From: Rhodospirillaceae bacterium UBA6219
Lineage (GTDB): Bacteria > Pseudomonadota > Alphaproteobacteria > Rhodospirillales > Magnetospirillaceae
NCBI GenBank assembly: GCA_002435715.1
Contig: DISD01000007.1
Coordinates: 3,581-56,119 of the forward strand
Direction of reading: 5' to 3'
DNA: 52,539 nucleotides
The number at the start of each line of letters is the position of its first letter. Position 1 is the first letter of the stretch. Of this stretch, positions 25,681 through 34,100 are shown in pieces. Below the pieces are notes generated by a model. That model did not search any database. It was not told the DNA's origin and saw nothing but the letters and a program-made list of their open reading frames with translations. The position numbers and the translations under genes were made by a program.

Positions 25681-25857
25681 TTACTTGGTCAGCAACAACT
25701 TCCCGTTACTGGTCAGGCGCAGCAGGTATTCCTGCCCTTGGTGTTCGATCACCAATTCGTTGTTCTTGCCTAACAGCTTGTCCAAGGGCACGCGGCGGCG
25801 ACCGTCGGGACCGGTGGAGAGACAATTGCGGTGTGTCGGGGCGGAAGTGGGAGTCAC
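25681..25857 (-). CDS. hemP: Small haemin uptake protein HemP
   Basis: A 58-residue protein. The conserved HemP core is RRVPLDKLLGKNNELVIEHQ followed by GQEYLLRLTSNGKLLLTK at the end. The GTG at 25857 is the only good start after an in-frame stop just upstream; its ribosome site is weak. HemP family members sit at the head of haem operons, and in some bacteria they act as small regulators of receptor expression. It lies 98 bases upstream of hmuR and 34 bases downstream of a Fur-type box. Confidence 0.85.
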   Translation of the reverse strand: MTPTSAPTHRNCLSTGPDGRRRVPLDKLLGKNNELVIEHQGQEYLLRLTSNGKLLLTK

Positions 25858-25891
25858 GGCGACCGGAAAGTGAGTGCGTCAAGTCCCAATA

Positions 25892-25914
25892 ATGATAATG
25901 AGAGTCGTTATCAT
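25892..25914 (-). promoter_or_regulatory. Fur-box-like operator of the haem operon
   Basis: On plus it reads ATGATAATGA-GAG-TCGTTATCAT, an imperfect palindrome close to the classical GATAATGATAATCATTATC Fur box. It lies immediately upstream of hemP, so iron-bound Fur probably represses hemP-hmuR-tonB-hmuSTUV. Confidence 0.8.
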
Positions 25915-25955
25915 GTCAATCAGATTGCGACATCCCCTACCAAGGAGAGGGGCGC

Positions 25956-26855
25956 TTATAGATAATCCAGCAATCTCAGGCTGTTCATCTTACCCAGAAC
26001 CGCATAAGAGGCTTCCAGCGTCGTCTCGTATTGCGAGATTTCCACCGCGACCTGGGCGGTATCCACCGCTTTGATGTCGCTGATGCGTTCGCTCATCAAC
26101 GAGGTGGCGGTGTCTTGGCGTTGCAGCCAGTTTTCCAACCGATTGGCGTTGACGCCCAATCGGCCCTGGGCCGCCAGCAATTCATCCATGGCCTCGGTGG
26201 CCAGGTCATAGGCCTCGGCGATGGAATCTTCGTCGGTGGGGTCGATGTTGGCCAGCATGTTGGCGGCGCGCAAAGCCTTCTCGAAGCCCGATTCGTTGGC
26301 GTTGACCCCGTAATCGACGCTGGCCGAATCGGTGACCTTGACCGATTGCACCGCATCGTCGCCCAGATAATAGGCGGTGTCGGCCGTGGTGGGCGAGGTG
26401 GTCGGGGCCGTCAACAAAGAGATATCCACTGGGGCGCTGGTGGTCTGGCCGCCACCGAACAGATAGCGGCCATCCATCTGCAGGTTCATCAGATTGGCCA
26501 AATCTTCCAACAGGGTTTCGCCGACTTGGTTGTAATCGACGGCATCGGACGATTGGGTGGACATTTCCGACAGGGTCGAACGCAGTTCGCTCATCAGATC
26601 GACCATGGACCCCACGGCGTCGGACATGGATTCGGCCCGGTCCAGCGCGGTCTGGGTGGTGTCGGTCCGGCCTTGCAGGTCGGCCAACTGGCTTTCCATG
26701 GATATCAGCTTGCCCGCCCCCGATCCCATGGCGGCATAGGTGGTTTCGGTCAATCCCGAGGATTGGGCGGTCTGCTTTTCCGCCAGCCGGGCCTGGACAG
26801 TCATGGCGGATCGCAAAAGGGCTTGGCCAAGACCTGCGGTGGAGACGCGTTCCAT
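25956..26855 (-). CDS. flgL: Flagellar hook-associated protein 3 (FlgL)
   Basis: A 299-residue FlgL. The flagellin-like N-terminus MERVSTAGLGQALLRSAM and the SQLADLQGRTDTTQTALDRAESM region match, the central YLFGGGQTTSAPVD near residue 130 is a FlgL hallmark, and the C-terminus (VAVEISQYETTLEASYAVLGKMNSLRLLDYL) forms the terminal helix. FlgL sits between hook and filament with FlgK and is exported by the flagellar type III system. It begins 4 bases after flgK. Confidence 0.93.
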   Translation of the reverse strand: MERVSTAGLGQALLRSAMTVQARLAEKQTAQSSGLTETTYAAMGSGAGKLISMESQLADLQGRTDTTQTALDRAESMSDAVGSMVDLMSELRSTLSEMSTQSSDAVDYNQVGETLLEDLANLMNLQMDGRYLFGGGQTTSAPVDISLLTAPTTSPTTADTAYYLGDDAVQSVKVTDSASVDYGVNANESGFEKALRAANMLANIDPTDEDSIAEAYDLATEAMDELLAAQGRLGVNANRLENWLQRQDTATSLMSERISDIKAVDTAQVAVEISQYETTLEASYAVLGKMNSLRLLDYL

Positions 26856-26859
26856 GATG

Positions 26860-28521
26860 CTACCTCACGGCCTGAAGAAGAGCGTCGAACATTTCCTGGA
26901 TGGCGGACAACACCTGGGCCGAGGCCTGATAGGCGTTTTCCAGCTCGGAAATACGGGCGGTTTCCTCGTCGATGTTGACGCCGTAACGTGACGAGAACGA
27001 ATCGGTCAGCGCCGTGAGCGTGGTTTCCTTCGAGGTGGCGTTGCTGTCGGCGGCGTCGGCCCACGACCCCACATCGGCCACCAGGGCGGCGGCTTTGTCG
27101 GTGGAGATGACGTCGGCCATGGATTGCGACAATGCACCCGCCGACAACGACAATCCGTCATCGCTCACCGATGCCACCGACAACAGCGACGGATCGGCGC
27201 TGATATCACTCCGCACATAGATGTTCTCGGCGCCGGTTCCGGTGAACAGATCGTTCATGCCGAAATAAGATGAAACGCTTTCGCCGCCGATAGTCCCCCC
27301 CGACAGTGCAACACCGGTGGAGGAATCGGTGGTCGCGATGACCAATTGGCCGTCGGCATCCAAGCCGGCGCTGATACCGCTGACCGCGTTCAACTGGGTC
27401 AGCAAATCGTCGACGCTGGTGATGGTGGTCATGTCGATATCGGCGCTGTTGACCAAGGTGCCGTCTTCGTCGGTCACCGCAATGGTCAGGGTTCCGCTGG
27501 CGCTGAGCGCATCGGTACCGGTCAGTCCGTCGGTGGTGCCGGTCAGGGTGGACGGCGCCGGCAAGGCGCTGCCCTGGTTGTTCAACGCGTTCAACTGGTC
27601 CATCAGATCGGTGGCGATGGCATCAAGCTGGTCTTGAACCTCGACCAAGGTCTCGTCGCGCAATTCCACCAGCGCCGCCAGGCTGCCCGATTTGATGGAA
27701 TTGGTGATGTCCACGCCGTTCAGGCTGATGGCGTCGAAACCGGTGGGATAAACGGTTTCCGAGGTCACCATGTTGGTCGCTTGATAGGACAGTTCGTGCA
27801 CCGACGAATTCAACAGGGGCTGACCGCCGGTATAGATGCTCATGGAGCCGGTTTCGTCGGTGTAATAGCTGATGTTGATCTGTTCCGACAATTGGCTGAC
27901 CAGCACCATGCGCTGGTCTTCCAGATCGGCGGTGGAATCGCCGCGCGCTTGGGCGGAAACGATGGAATCGTTCAGCTCGTCGATGGCGTGCAAGGTGTCG
28001 TTGACGGTCTGAACGGCGGTTTCGACGTCCTGGTCGGCCTGGGCCCGCAGATCCTGAACCTGGGCTGATTGGTCACGCAGTTCGGCGGCGGTGTCGGTCA
28101 TCTGCAGCACCGCCTGAGTTTTCAGGGTCTCGCTTTCCGGGGTGGCGGCTAGTTCCTCGAAGGTGGACGACAAGTCTGACAGGGACGACGCCAAGGTGTC
28201 GCCGCTGTCGCTGGACGACAACTGCCCCATGATGTCGGCCAGTTGATCGAGGAATTGCTGGGTGACAGAAGCTTCCGAATAATCCGAGGTGGCCGAGATG
28301 ATGGATTTCAGCAGATTGGCGTCAACGGACGAGGTCAAGCCGGTGATGGTGACGCCGGTGCCGATCCCGTTGCCGCCGATGGTGGTGCTGACCTTGGTCG
28401 CCGATTTGACGGTGTAGCCTTCGGTGTCGGCATTGGCGATGTTGTTGGACGCGATCGCCAGTTCGCTTTGGATGGTTCGCAGCGACGACGTCGCCGAACT
28501 AAGAGCCAGATTCATGGACAT
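26860..28521 (-). CDS. flgK: Flagellar hook-associated protein 1 (FlgK)
   Basis: A 553-residue FlgK with the rod/hook N-terminal motif near LRTIQSELAIASNNIANADTEGYT (residues ~14-37), a long acidic middle, and a C-terminal helix typical of hook-junction proteins (ARISELENAYQASAQVLSAIQEMFDALL). Its product connects hook to filament with FlgL. The gene is 24 bases downstream of flgN, whose product is expected to chaperone FlgK and FlgL. Low cysteine and low basic content agree with an exported axial protein. Confidence 0.94.
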   Translation of the reverse strand: MSMNLALSSATSSLRTIQSELAIASNNIANADTEGYTVKSATKVSTTIGGNGIGTGVTITGLTSSVDANLLKSIISATSDYSEASVTQQFLDQLADIMGQLSSSDSGDTLASSLSDLSSTFEELAATPESETLKTQAVLQMTDTAAELRDQSAQVQDLRAQADQDVETAVQTVNDTLHAIDELNDSIVSAQARGDSTADLEDQRMVLVSQLSEQINISYYTDETGSMSIYTGGQPLLNSSVHELSYQATNMVTSETVYPTGFDAISLNGVDITNSIKSGSLAALVELRDETLVEVQDQLDAIATDLMDQLNALNNQGSALPAPSTLTGTTDGLTGTDALSASGTLTIAVTDEDGTLVNSADIDMTTITSVDDLLTQLNAVSGISAGLDADGQLVIATTDSSTGVALSGGTIGGESVSSYFGMNDLFTGTGAENIYVRSDISADPSLLSVASVSDDGLSLSAGALSQSMADVISTDKAAALVADVGSWADAADSNATSKETTLTALTDSFSSRYGVNIDEETARISELENAYQASAQVLSAIQEMFDALLQAVR

Positions 28522-28545
28522 GGCGGCCTCCCGCTGGGGTCAGGG

Positions 28546-29019
28546 TCAGGCGTGGTAATTGGTCCCCAGGGCGGACAGTTTCAGCTCCAACGGGATGTCG
28601 CCCTTGGCTCCATAGGTCCGGCTGCCGGCGCCGTCCTGGCGCAGGGCTTCCAGCACCGATTCGACACGGCGGCGCGAGGCGGCCAAGGCGGCTTCCAGCC
28701 GGGTGGCGTTTTCCTGGGTGGCACTGCGCAAGCTGACCACGGCGGCCATCAACACCCGGCTGAAATCCGGGTCCTGGGCCAAGACGGCAGCCCCTTGCGG
28801 CCCCAAATCGTCCCACAATTCGGCATATTCGGCGGCCAGCTCGGTCTTGCGTTCGGTGCTGGCGGCCAGACCGGCGGGATAGCCGGCGGCCAGGGCCCGG
28901 TTTTCCTCGGTGATCAGTTCGGACAATTCGCTGACGGTGTCCAAAAGCGCCTCGGCCAACTGGCGGGTGGGGCGTTCGGCGGTGACGGGCTCGGGAATGA
29001 AGGGCAGCATGGGGGTCAC
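28546..29019 (-). CDS. flgN: FlgN-like flagellar export chaperone
   Basis: A 157-residue, largely alpha-helical protein with no signal peptide. Residues ~20-120 form helices with FlgN-type heptads (LLDTVSELSELITEENRAL). The C-terminal SRTYGAKGD near residue 135 resembles the LYGANG motif at the end of enterobacterial FlgN. FlgN keeps FlgK and FlgL soluble and brings them to the export gate. The position directly before flgK supports the call. Confidence 0.82.
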   Translation of the reverse strand: MTPMLPFIPEPVTAERPTRQLAEALLDTVSELSELITEENRALAAGYPAGLAASTERKTELAAEYAELWDDLGPQGAAVLAQDPDFSRVLMAAVVSLRSATQENATRLEAALAASRRRVESVLEALRQDGAGSRTYGAKGDIPLELKLSALGTNYHA

Positions 29020-29025
29020 TCCTTC

Positions 29026-29373
29026 TTACGGGCGCCGCAAGGCGACGACGTTCTTGGCGGCGCCATAGGCGCGGGCGGCACCGGTGCGGTGGTTCAGCGC
29101 CTTCAACTCGCTGGCCAATTGGTCCAGCTCGGTTTCCAAGGCATCGACCAGGGCCTCCAGATCGTGGGCGACCAGGGCCAATTCGCGGCGGCGCAGGTAA
29201 CGCTGCTCGCCGGACAGACCGGCCAATTGCTCGGCCAGACGGATGGACAGGTTGGTGGCGTCGGCCTCGGTCAGGTCGGCGCTACCCATCTGCAGATGGG
29301 CCTGGGCCAGGGCGCGGTTGGCCTGGGCTTCCATGGCTGTCGCAGGGCGGGCCTGGTTGGTCTTGCTGTTCAT
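29026..29373 (-). CDS. Small coiled-coil protein, possible second FlgN-like partner
   Basis: A 115-residue helical protein that I do not recognise as a named family. It is rich in Leu, Glu and Ala with a heptad pattern over residues ~40-92 (LAEQLAGLSGEQRYLRRREL, DLEALVDALETELDQLASEL). Its end, AARAYGAAKNVVALR, resembles the YGA.G tail of the adjacent FlgN, suggesting a shortened relative. It lies between flgE and flgN with 6 and 18 base gaps, so it is part of the hook operon and probably a cytoplasmic chaperone or assembly factor. Confidence 0.7.
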   Translation of the reverse strand: MNSKTNQARPATAMEAQANRALAQAHLQMGSADLTEADATNLSIRLAEQLAGLSGEQRYLRRRELALVAHDLEALVDALETELDQLASELKALNHRTGAARAYGAAKNVVALRRP

Positions 29374-29391
29374 TTCTTCAATCCCCTTGGG

Positions 29392-30681
29392 TTAGCGGAC
29401 GGCCGCCATCAAATCGTCGAACATGTCGGAACAGGTGCTGATCACCTGCGAGGCGGCGCCATAGGCCTGCTGGGCGGCGATCATCCGGGTGAACTCGTCG
29501 GACGTGTCCACGGTCGAGGTTTCCAAAGCGCTGGCGGTGATGGTGGCGACACCGTCCTCGCCGGCTTCGTGCAGGGTGAAGTCGCCGGAATTGGCGGTCT
29601 GGCGATAGATACCGCCATTGGTCACTTCCAACCCGTTGGCATTGGGGAAGTCGGCCACCGCGATCTTGTAGATGGCCACGTCCATGCCGTTGTCGAAATG
29701 GGCCCAGATGATGCCGGTGTCGTCGATTTCTACCGAGGACATGGCGCCGTATTCGACGCCGTCGCCGGTGATCGAGGTGATGGAGATGTCGGGATCGTCG
29801 CTGTTGGACGAATACTGGGTCAGCGAACCGGTGCCGCTGTCTTGGCCGATGTCGATGGCAATGGTGGAAATGTCCGACGCGCCGGTGGTCAGGCCGGTGA
29901 TGCCGATTTCCAGTTCGGTGGCGGCGCCCAAGCTGTCGGTGATGGTGGAAAGCGTGCCGTCGGCGAAGGTCAAGGTGAAGGGGCCGCCGGTCACCGTGCC
30001 CGAGGTGGACGAGGTGTCCGAGCTGAGAACCGGGTCCGAGAACGACAATTCCCATTCGTTGGCGGCGGTTTTCTCGTAGCTCATGGTCACCGTGTGTGAC
30101 ACGCCGAGCGCGTCGAACACTTCCATGGTGGCGGTGACGGTGTCGCCGATCTCGGCGTCGGCCGGCAGATTGGCCTGGATGGTCTCGGCGCTGGTGGCTT
30201 CGGCGGTGCCGGTGAAGCGGTTGACATTGATGTCTTCCAACGTCGAGGACGAATTGGTCGATCCAGCGATGACGTTGCCATCGGAATCGGTTTCCCAACC
30301 CTGCAGATAGTAATTGCCGATGCACATGAAGCCGTTGGCGTCGATTTCGAATTCGCCGTCACGGGTGAACATGGTTTCTTCGCCCGAAGTGCCGTAGGTG
30401 ACGACGAAGAAGCCGTCGCCATCCAGGGCGAGGTCGGTGGAATTGCTGGTGGCGCTGATCACACCCTGGTTGGTGATGTTCTGCCGCACCGAGGCGGACA
30501 CGCCACCCGACGCATAGGACGTCCCCGAATAGGATTGGGTGACCAGGGTCTTGAAACTGGTGGTGTTGGCCTTGTAGCCGGTGGTGGACGAATTGGACAG
30601 ATTGTCCGAGATGATGGCCAGCGCCGTGCTTTGCGCCTTCAGCGCGGTGACGGCGGAATTCATGGCTCCAAGAAGGCTCAT
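29392..30681 (-). CDS. flgE: Flagellar hook protein FlgE
   Basis: A 429-residue hook protein. The N-terminal MSLLGAMNSAVTALKAQSTALAIISDNLSNSSTTGYKANTTSFK contains the axial-protein signature in pieces. DLALDGDGFFVV near residue 84 and the C-terminal DTSDEFTRMIAAQQAYGAASQVISTCSDMFDDLM are typical. The middle is Thr-, Ser- and Asp-rich. FlgE polymerises into the flexible hook. Two cysteines (near residues 120 and 420) are uncommon for hook proteins. flgD lies 15 bases upstream. Confidence 0.94.
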   Translation of the reverse strand: MSLLGAMNSAVTALKAQSTALAIISDNLSNSSTTGYKANTTSFKTLVTQSYSGTSYASGGVSASVRQNITNQGVISATSNSTDLALDGDGFFVVTYGTSGEETMFTRDGEFEIDANGFMCIGNYYLQGWETDSDGNVIAGSTNSSSTLEDINVNRFTGTAEATSAETIQANLPADAEIGDTVTATMEVFDALGVSHTVTMSYEKTAANEWELSFSDPVLSSDTSSTSGTVTGGPFTLTFADGTLSTITDSLGAATELEIGITGLTTGASDISTIAIDIGQDSGTGSLTQYSSNSDDPDISITSITGDGVEYGAMSSVEIDDTGIIWAHFDNGMDVAIYKIAVADFPNANGLEVTNGGIYRQTANSGDFTLHEAGEDGVATITASALETSTVDTSDEFTRMIAAQQAYGAASQVISTCSDMFDDLMAAVR

Positions 30682-30696
30682 GGTCGGTCTCCTCGC

Positions 30697-31362
30697 TTAC
30701 GAGGCCAGGCGGGCGACGGCATCAAGCGTGATGCCCATGTCGCCCAGTTCCAGGATGGTGGTGCCGTCGGACGAGGTGATGCCGGTGACCTTGCCGCTGA
30801 CATAGGTGGTGCTGTCGACCGCGTCGCCCGACGAATCGGTGGCGGTGACGGTCAGGGTGTAGGCGCCGCCGTCCACCTGGTTGCCGTCGCTGTCGGTGCC
30901 GTCCCAGGTGAAGGTGTTGCGACCCGATTCGGTGGTGCCGGAGCCTTCCCAGACCACGTTGCCGTCTTCGTCGGTGACGCTCAGCGCCACGCTTTTGGCG
31001 CTGCTGTCCAGGTAATAGACCCAGTCGGCGTCCACCGTGCCGTCGTCTTGGACGCTGATGGTGTCGCCCTGGGCCTCGACGGTGTGGCCCATATAGCCGA
31101 CACCGCTGGAAAGCCCGAAGGTGTCGAGCGAAGAAAGCACTTCGTCCAACTTGTCGTTGGTGGCGATCTGCTGTTCCAGGTTCGAGTATTGCACCAGCTG
31201 ATTGGTGAACTCGGTGGCGTCGGTGGGGTCCAACGGGTCCTGGTACTGCAATTGCGCCACCAGCAACTGGATGAACATGTCGTAATCGGCGGACAATCCA
31301 GAAGTAGTCGCCGATGACGTCGATGTGGTCGTGTCGGTTGTCGATGTGATTGCAGAGACCAT
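30697..31362 (-). CDS. flgD: Flagellar hook capping protein FlgD
   Basis: A 221-residue FlgD. The N-terminal export part contains DYDMFIQLLVAQLQYQDPLDPTDATEFTNQLVQYSNLEQQIATND, in overlapping family-typical pieces around residues 27-72. The C-terminal half (residues ~90-200) is the FLG-D-like beta domain with GRNTFTWDGTDSDGNQVDGG. FlgD forms the scaffold on which FlgE assembles and is absent from the finished organelle. It is the first gene of the minus-strand flgD-flgE-...-flgL run. fliK is not next to it in this window. Confidence 0.93.
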   Translation of the reverse strand: MVSAITSTTDTTTSTSSATTSGLSADYDMFIQLLVAQLQYQDPLDPTDATEFTNQLVQYSNLEQQIATNDKLDEVLSSLDTFGLSSGVGYMGHTVEAQGDTISVQDDGTVDADWVYYLDSSAKSVALSVTDEDGNVVWEGSGTTESGRNTFTWDGTDSDGNQVDGGAYTLTVTATDSSGDAVDSTTYVSGKVTGITSSDGTTILELGDMGITLDAVARLAS

Positions 31363-31488
31363 CGCGGCACACTCCGGAAGAAATTTGCGGCTGATGGCCG
31401 CTCTTGTGTTCTTCTACGGATGCGATTCGCTGGGTCAGGCGGTATTTGTTGCGCTTTGTCCAGATTGCTTATTGCTTTATGCAAAGAA

Positions 31489-31527
31489 AAATGGCCGCCA
31501 TGACTGATACGGTCATGGCGGCCATTT
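31489..31527 (-). terminator. Intrinsic terminator after the 83-codon gene
   Basis: AAATGGCCGCCATGAC (31489-31504) and GTCATGGCGGCCATTT (31512-31527) form a perfect 16-bp stem with a 7-base loop. On minus it is followed by TTTCTTTG, making a good terminator 30 bases beyond the end of the gene at 31557. Confidence 0.92.
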
Positions 31528-31556
31528 CGGGCGCAAAAAAACGGAGATACGGAAAA

Positions 31557-31808
31557 TCAGTTTTTCGGTTTTTCCGAACCGGCGGCGGCGATGATGCGCT
31601 CGGCCAAGCCGGCAGGGGCCTTGGGTTGCCCCGCTTTCACGGCTTCCGCCAAGGAAAGGGCTTCCGCCAGTGCCTCAGTGGCTTCGGGGGAACTTTCCAG
31701 CAAGGCTTCAGCGGCGCGGCGTTGTGCTTCGGGCCAATGGGCCAAATCACAGCCCAGACGGTCCAACAGGTCGGAGAATTCTCCGACAGTCATTGTAAGG
31801 TCGCTCAT
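31557..31808 (-). CDS. Small conserved-type hypothetical protein, 83 aa
   Basis: An 83-residue acidic helical protein; I do not know its function. Its N-terminus, VGEFSDLLDRLGCDLAHWPEAQRRAAEALLESSPEATEALAEA in pieces, resembles small alphaproteobacterial proteins often found near ECF sigma genes. It has one cysteine and no membrane segment. It lies between fliS and flgD on the same strand and has its own strong terminator, so it may be the last gene of the fliC-fliD-fliS unit or separately expressed. Confidence 0.7.
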   Translation of the reverse strand: MSDLTMTVGEFSDLLDRLGCDLAHWPEAQRRAAEALLESSPEATEALAEALSLAEAVKAGQPKAPAGLAERIIAAAGSEKPKN

Positions 31809-31897
31809 GTCGCCCCGGTTTCTGCGATGGCGTTGACAAAGGCCGCCCTTTGGACGGTTGCCCGAGCTTACTCGAATTCATTCCGCGATAACAGGTT

Positions 31898-32320
31898 TCA
31901 AGCGTCCAAATGTGCGGGTTTTGCCGGAATTTCGGGGCTTGTCGGTTTCATGCCGGCGATCTCGGCCCAGGCGTCGCGTAAGCTTCGCAGGCCTTCACCG
32001 ATGCGTCGGCAACTGGTTTCGGCGTTCTTCTTGCCGACACAGGCCAGCAGGGCCTGCATGTTGGCGCGATAGGTGTCGGCCAATCCGGCCGCCAGCTTGC
32101 CGCCGGCCTGCAGGTCCAAGGCCGCCAGCAGACCGCGCAGGATCTCGATGGCGCGCATGGTTTCCTGATGCTGCCTGATGTAATCGCCGTTGGCAGCGGC
32201 CAAGCCGGCATTGTGAACGCGAACCAGGATGCCGTCATACAACAGCACCACGGCTTGCAGGGGGGGCGTGGTCATGACCGCGGTCTGATACGCGGCGATG
32301 GCTTGTTTGGACAGGGTCAT
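31898..32320 (-). CDS. fliS: Flagellin export chaperone FliS
   Basis: A 140-residue all-helical FliS. YQTAVMTTPPLQAVVLLYDGILVRVHNA covers the family core (residues ~11-38), followed by the AIEILRGLLAALDLQAGGKLA helix. FliS binds the C-terminal helix of newly made flagellin and prevents it from polymerising in the cytoplasm. It begins 4 bases after fliD, as in most flagellar clusters. The C-terminal tail (PTSPEIPAKPAHLDA) is probably flexible. Confidence 0.92.
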   Translation of the reverse strand: MTLSKQAIAAYQTAVMTTPPLQAVVLLYDGILVRVHNAGLAAANGDYIRQHQETMRAIEILRGLLAALDLQAGGKLAAGLADTYRANMQALLACVGKKNAETSCRRIGEGLRSLRDAWAEIAGMKPTSPEIPAKPAHLDA

Positions 32321-32323
32321 GGC

Positions 32324-34012
32324 TCAGTCTCCGCTTTCGGCGTTGGTCATGGCTTCCAAGAGGTCGAGGATGGATTGCGCTTCGGCCAGCTTGGCTTCGA
32401 TACGGGCGTATTTGTCGAGCAGGTATTCGCGATAGGACGCGGCGTTGTTTTCGATGGTGGTGATGCGCTCTTCCAAGTCGTCGTTGGAGTCCTGCAATTC
32501 GTCGATCTTGGTGGTCAGCGTGCCGTCATATTCGTCGGCGACGGCGTTCACCGCCTGCCACATGCGGTCGGCGATGCCTTGGGACAGGCTGACATCGATG
32601 GATTGCGAGCTTTTGCCGGAAAACACGAAGGTCAGGCCTTCGTAATCGGTTCCCTCGGCGCCAATGATACGAGTCCCCGACACGGTGAACAGCGAATCGT
32701 CGCCATCCACCGAAACCGAGGTGATGTTGCCGTCGCCGTCGACGGTGATGTCCACGGTGAACTGGGCCGCTTCCGGGCCGTCGCCATGACGCAGCAGGGA
32801 AAGGTTACCGCTGGAGGTGGTGGCGGTGTAGGCCAGCAGGGAATGGATGTCCTCGACGTTGTTCAACAGCGCGTCGTCCAAAGTGTCTTCGTCCAGTTCC
32901 AGATAATTCTGTTCGTCGAAGGACAGACCCAGCAGCGCCATGGAATCTTCGCCGATCGAGGCGGTCAGCGCCTCTTGCAGGCCGGTGGAAATAGAGCGAA
33001 GTGTCGAATCGCCGAACAAAACGGCGGAATCGTCGGCGGTGCCGTCATCGGCGGTGGTCTGGTTGGCGATGACGAAATCGCGAAAGGCGTTATAGGCCTC
33101 GACCAGGGTTTCAATCTGTTCCTTGATGTCGGACAACGAGTAATCGGTCTCGATGGTCAAGGTGTTGCCGGGTTCGGCCTTGTAAAGGGTGAGCGTGATG
33201 CCATCCAGCGCGTCGTCGATTTCGTTGCTGTCGCGGGTGATGGTGACGCCGTCGACCTCGACGATGGCCGGTTTGGCTTCCTGAAGGACGTTGGTCTTGT
33301 CGCCGCTGGAATCGATCACTCCCAGATCCTGAAGCACGCTGCCGCCGCTGTCGGTCAGATCGATGGTGGCGTTGGTTTCGGTGCCGGTCAGGATCAGCAT
33401 GTATTCGGTGGACGACACTTGCAGGACCGACGCCTTGACCGCGGTATTGGTGGTTTCGGCGTTGATGGCCTCGGCGATGTCGGCCAGCGACATGTCCTCG
33501 GTCACGGTGATGGTGGCAGAAGACGAGGTGCCAGACAACGTGCTGCCGATGGTGAAGTCGCCCGACAATCCGGCTTCGTCGCTTTTGCTGGACAGCGTGC
33601 CGCCGCCCAGACGTTCGGTGGTGGCGACCTGCTGGATTTCGACGCTGTGGCTGTCCAGATCGGCGCCGTCCTCGACGGTGACCGACAGCAGGGTTTCCGC
33701 GTCCGTGCTGGTCGACGATGTCAAATAGGCGGTGCGGTTCAGAAACGCGTCGTCTTCCTGGCCCGACGAAGACGGATCGCTGCGCAGCGCCTGAAGGGAA
33801 TCCTCCATGGCCAGCAGCAGGGTCTGCATTTCCTCGTAGGCGGCGATCTTGGCTTCGTTGGCGGTGACCTTGGTGTCCAAGGAATCGGCACGCGCCAGCT
33901 TGGCTTCGACGGCGGCTTCCACCAGGGCGTCGGTGTCGAATTCGTTGCGGTTCTGCGAATAGCTGACCGAGGACGTGGTGGTGCTGGTGGTCGAACTGAC
34001 GGAATCGGTCAT
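32324..34012 (-). CDS. fliD: Flagellar filament capping protein FliD
   Basis: A 562-residue FliD. The N-terminal FliD_N part (residues ~25-130) includes DTDALVEAAVEAKLARADSLDTKV. The C-terminal FliD_C part (~290-545) includes VEAYNAFRDFVIANQTT and ends in long helices (DELQDSNDDLEERITTIENNAASYREYLLDKYARIEAKLAEAQSILDLLE in pieces). It forms the cap that folds flagellin at the filament tip. Very acidic and free of cysteine. It lies between fliC and fliS, each at short distance. Confidence 0.92.
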   Translation of the reverse strand: MTDSVSSTTSTTTSSVSYSQNRNEFDTDALVEAAVEAKLARADSLDTKVTANEAKIAAYEEMQTLLLAMEDSLQALRSDPSSSGQEDDAFLNRTAYLTSSTSTDAETLLSVTVEDGADLDSHSVEIQQVATTERLGGGTLSSKSDEAGLSGDFTIGSTLSGTSSSATITVTEDMSLADIAEAINAETTNTAVKASVLQVSSTEYMLILTGTETNATIDLTDSGGSVLQDLGVIDSSGDKTNVLQEAKPAIVEVDGVTITRDSNEIDDALDGITLTLYKAEPGNTLTIETDYSLSDIKEQIETLVEAYNAFRDFVIANQTTADDGTADDSAVLFGDSTLRSISTGLQEALTASIGEDSMALLGLSFDEQNYLELDEDTLDDALLNNVEDIHSLLAYTATTSSGNLSLLRHGDGPEAAQFTVDITVDGDGNITSVSVDGDDSLFTVSGTRIIGAEGTDYEGLTFVFSGKSSQSIDVSLSQGIADRMWQAVNAVADEYDGTLTTKIDELQDSNDDLEERITTIENNAASYREYLLDKYARIEAKLAEAQSILDLLEAMTNAESGD

Positions 34013-34036
34013 GGATTCCTCGCGCGGGAAGAAGGG

Positions 34037-34070
34037 GGCCGGGGCGGAACGGCAAGGTTCCGCCCCGGCC
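34037..34070 (-). terminator. Terminator hairpin between fliC and fliD
   Basis: GGCCGGGGCGGAAC (34037-34050) and GTTCCGCCCCGGCC (34057-34070) form a perfect 14-bp stem with a 6-base loop, downstream of fliC on minus, followed by CCCTTCTTCC. It should separate abundant fliC mRNA from fliD. Confidence 0.82.
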
Positions 34071-34100
34071 GGTTTAACCGGCTAGGGGCAGGTAAGCCGG

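Noticed and set aside
28243..30099. A 618-codon plus-strand frame opposite flgK, flgN and flgE
   Set aside because: Gly/Gln/Val-rich shadow without motif or ribosome site; the minus-strand genes are certain. The same holds for the plus-strand frame at 32168-34180.
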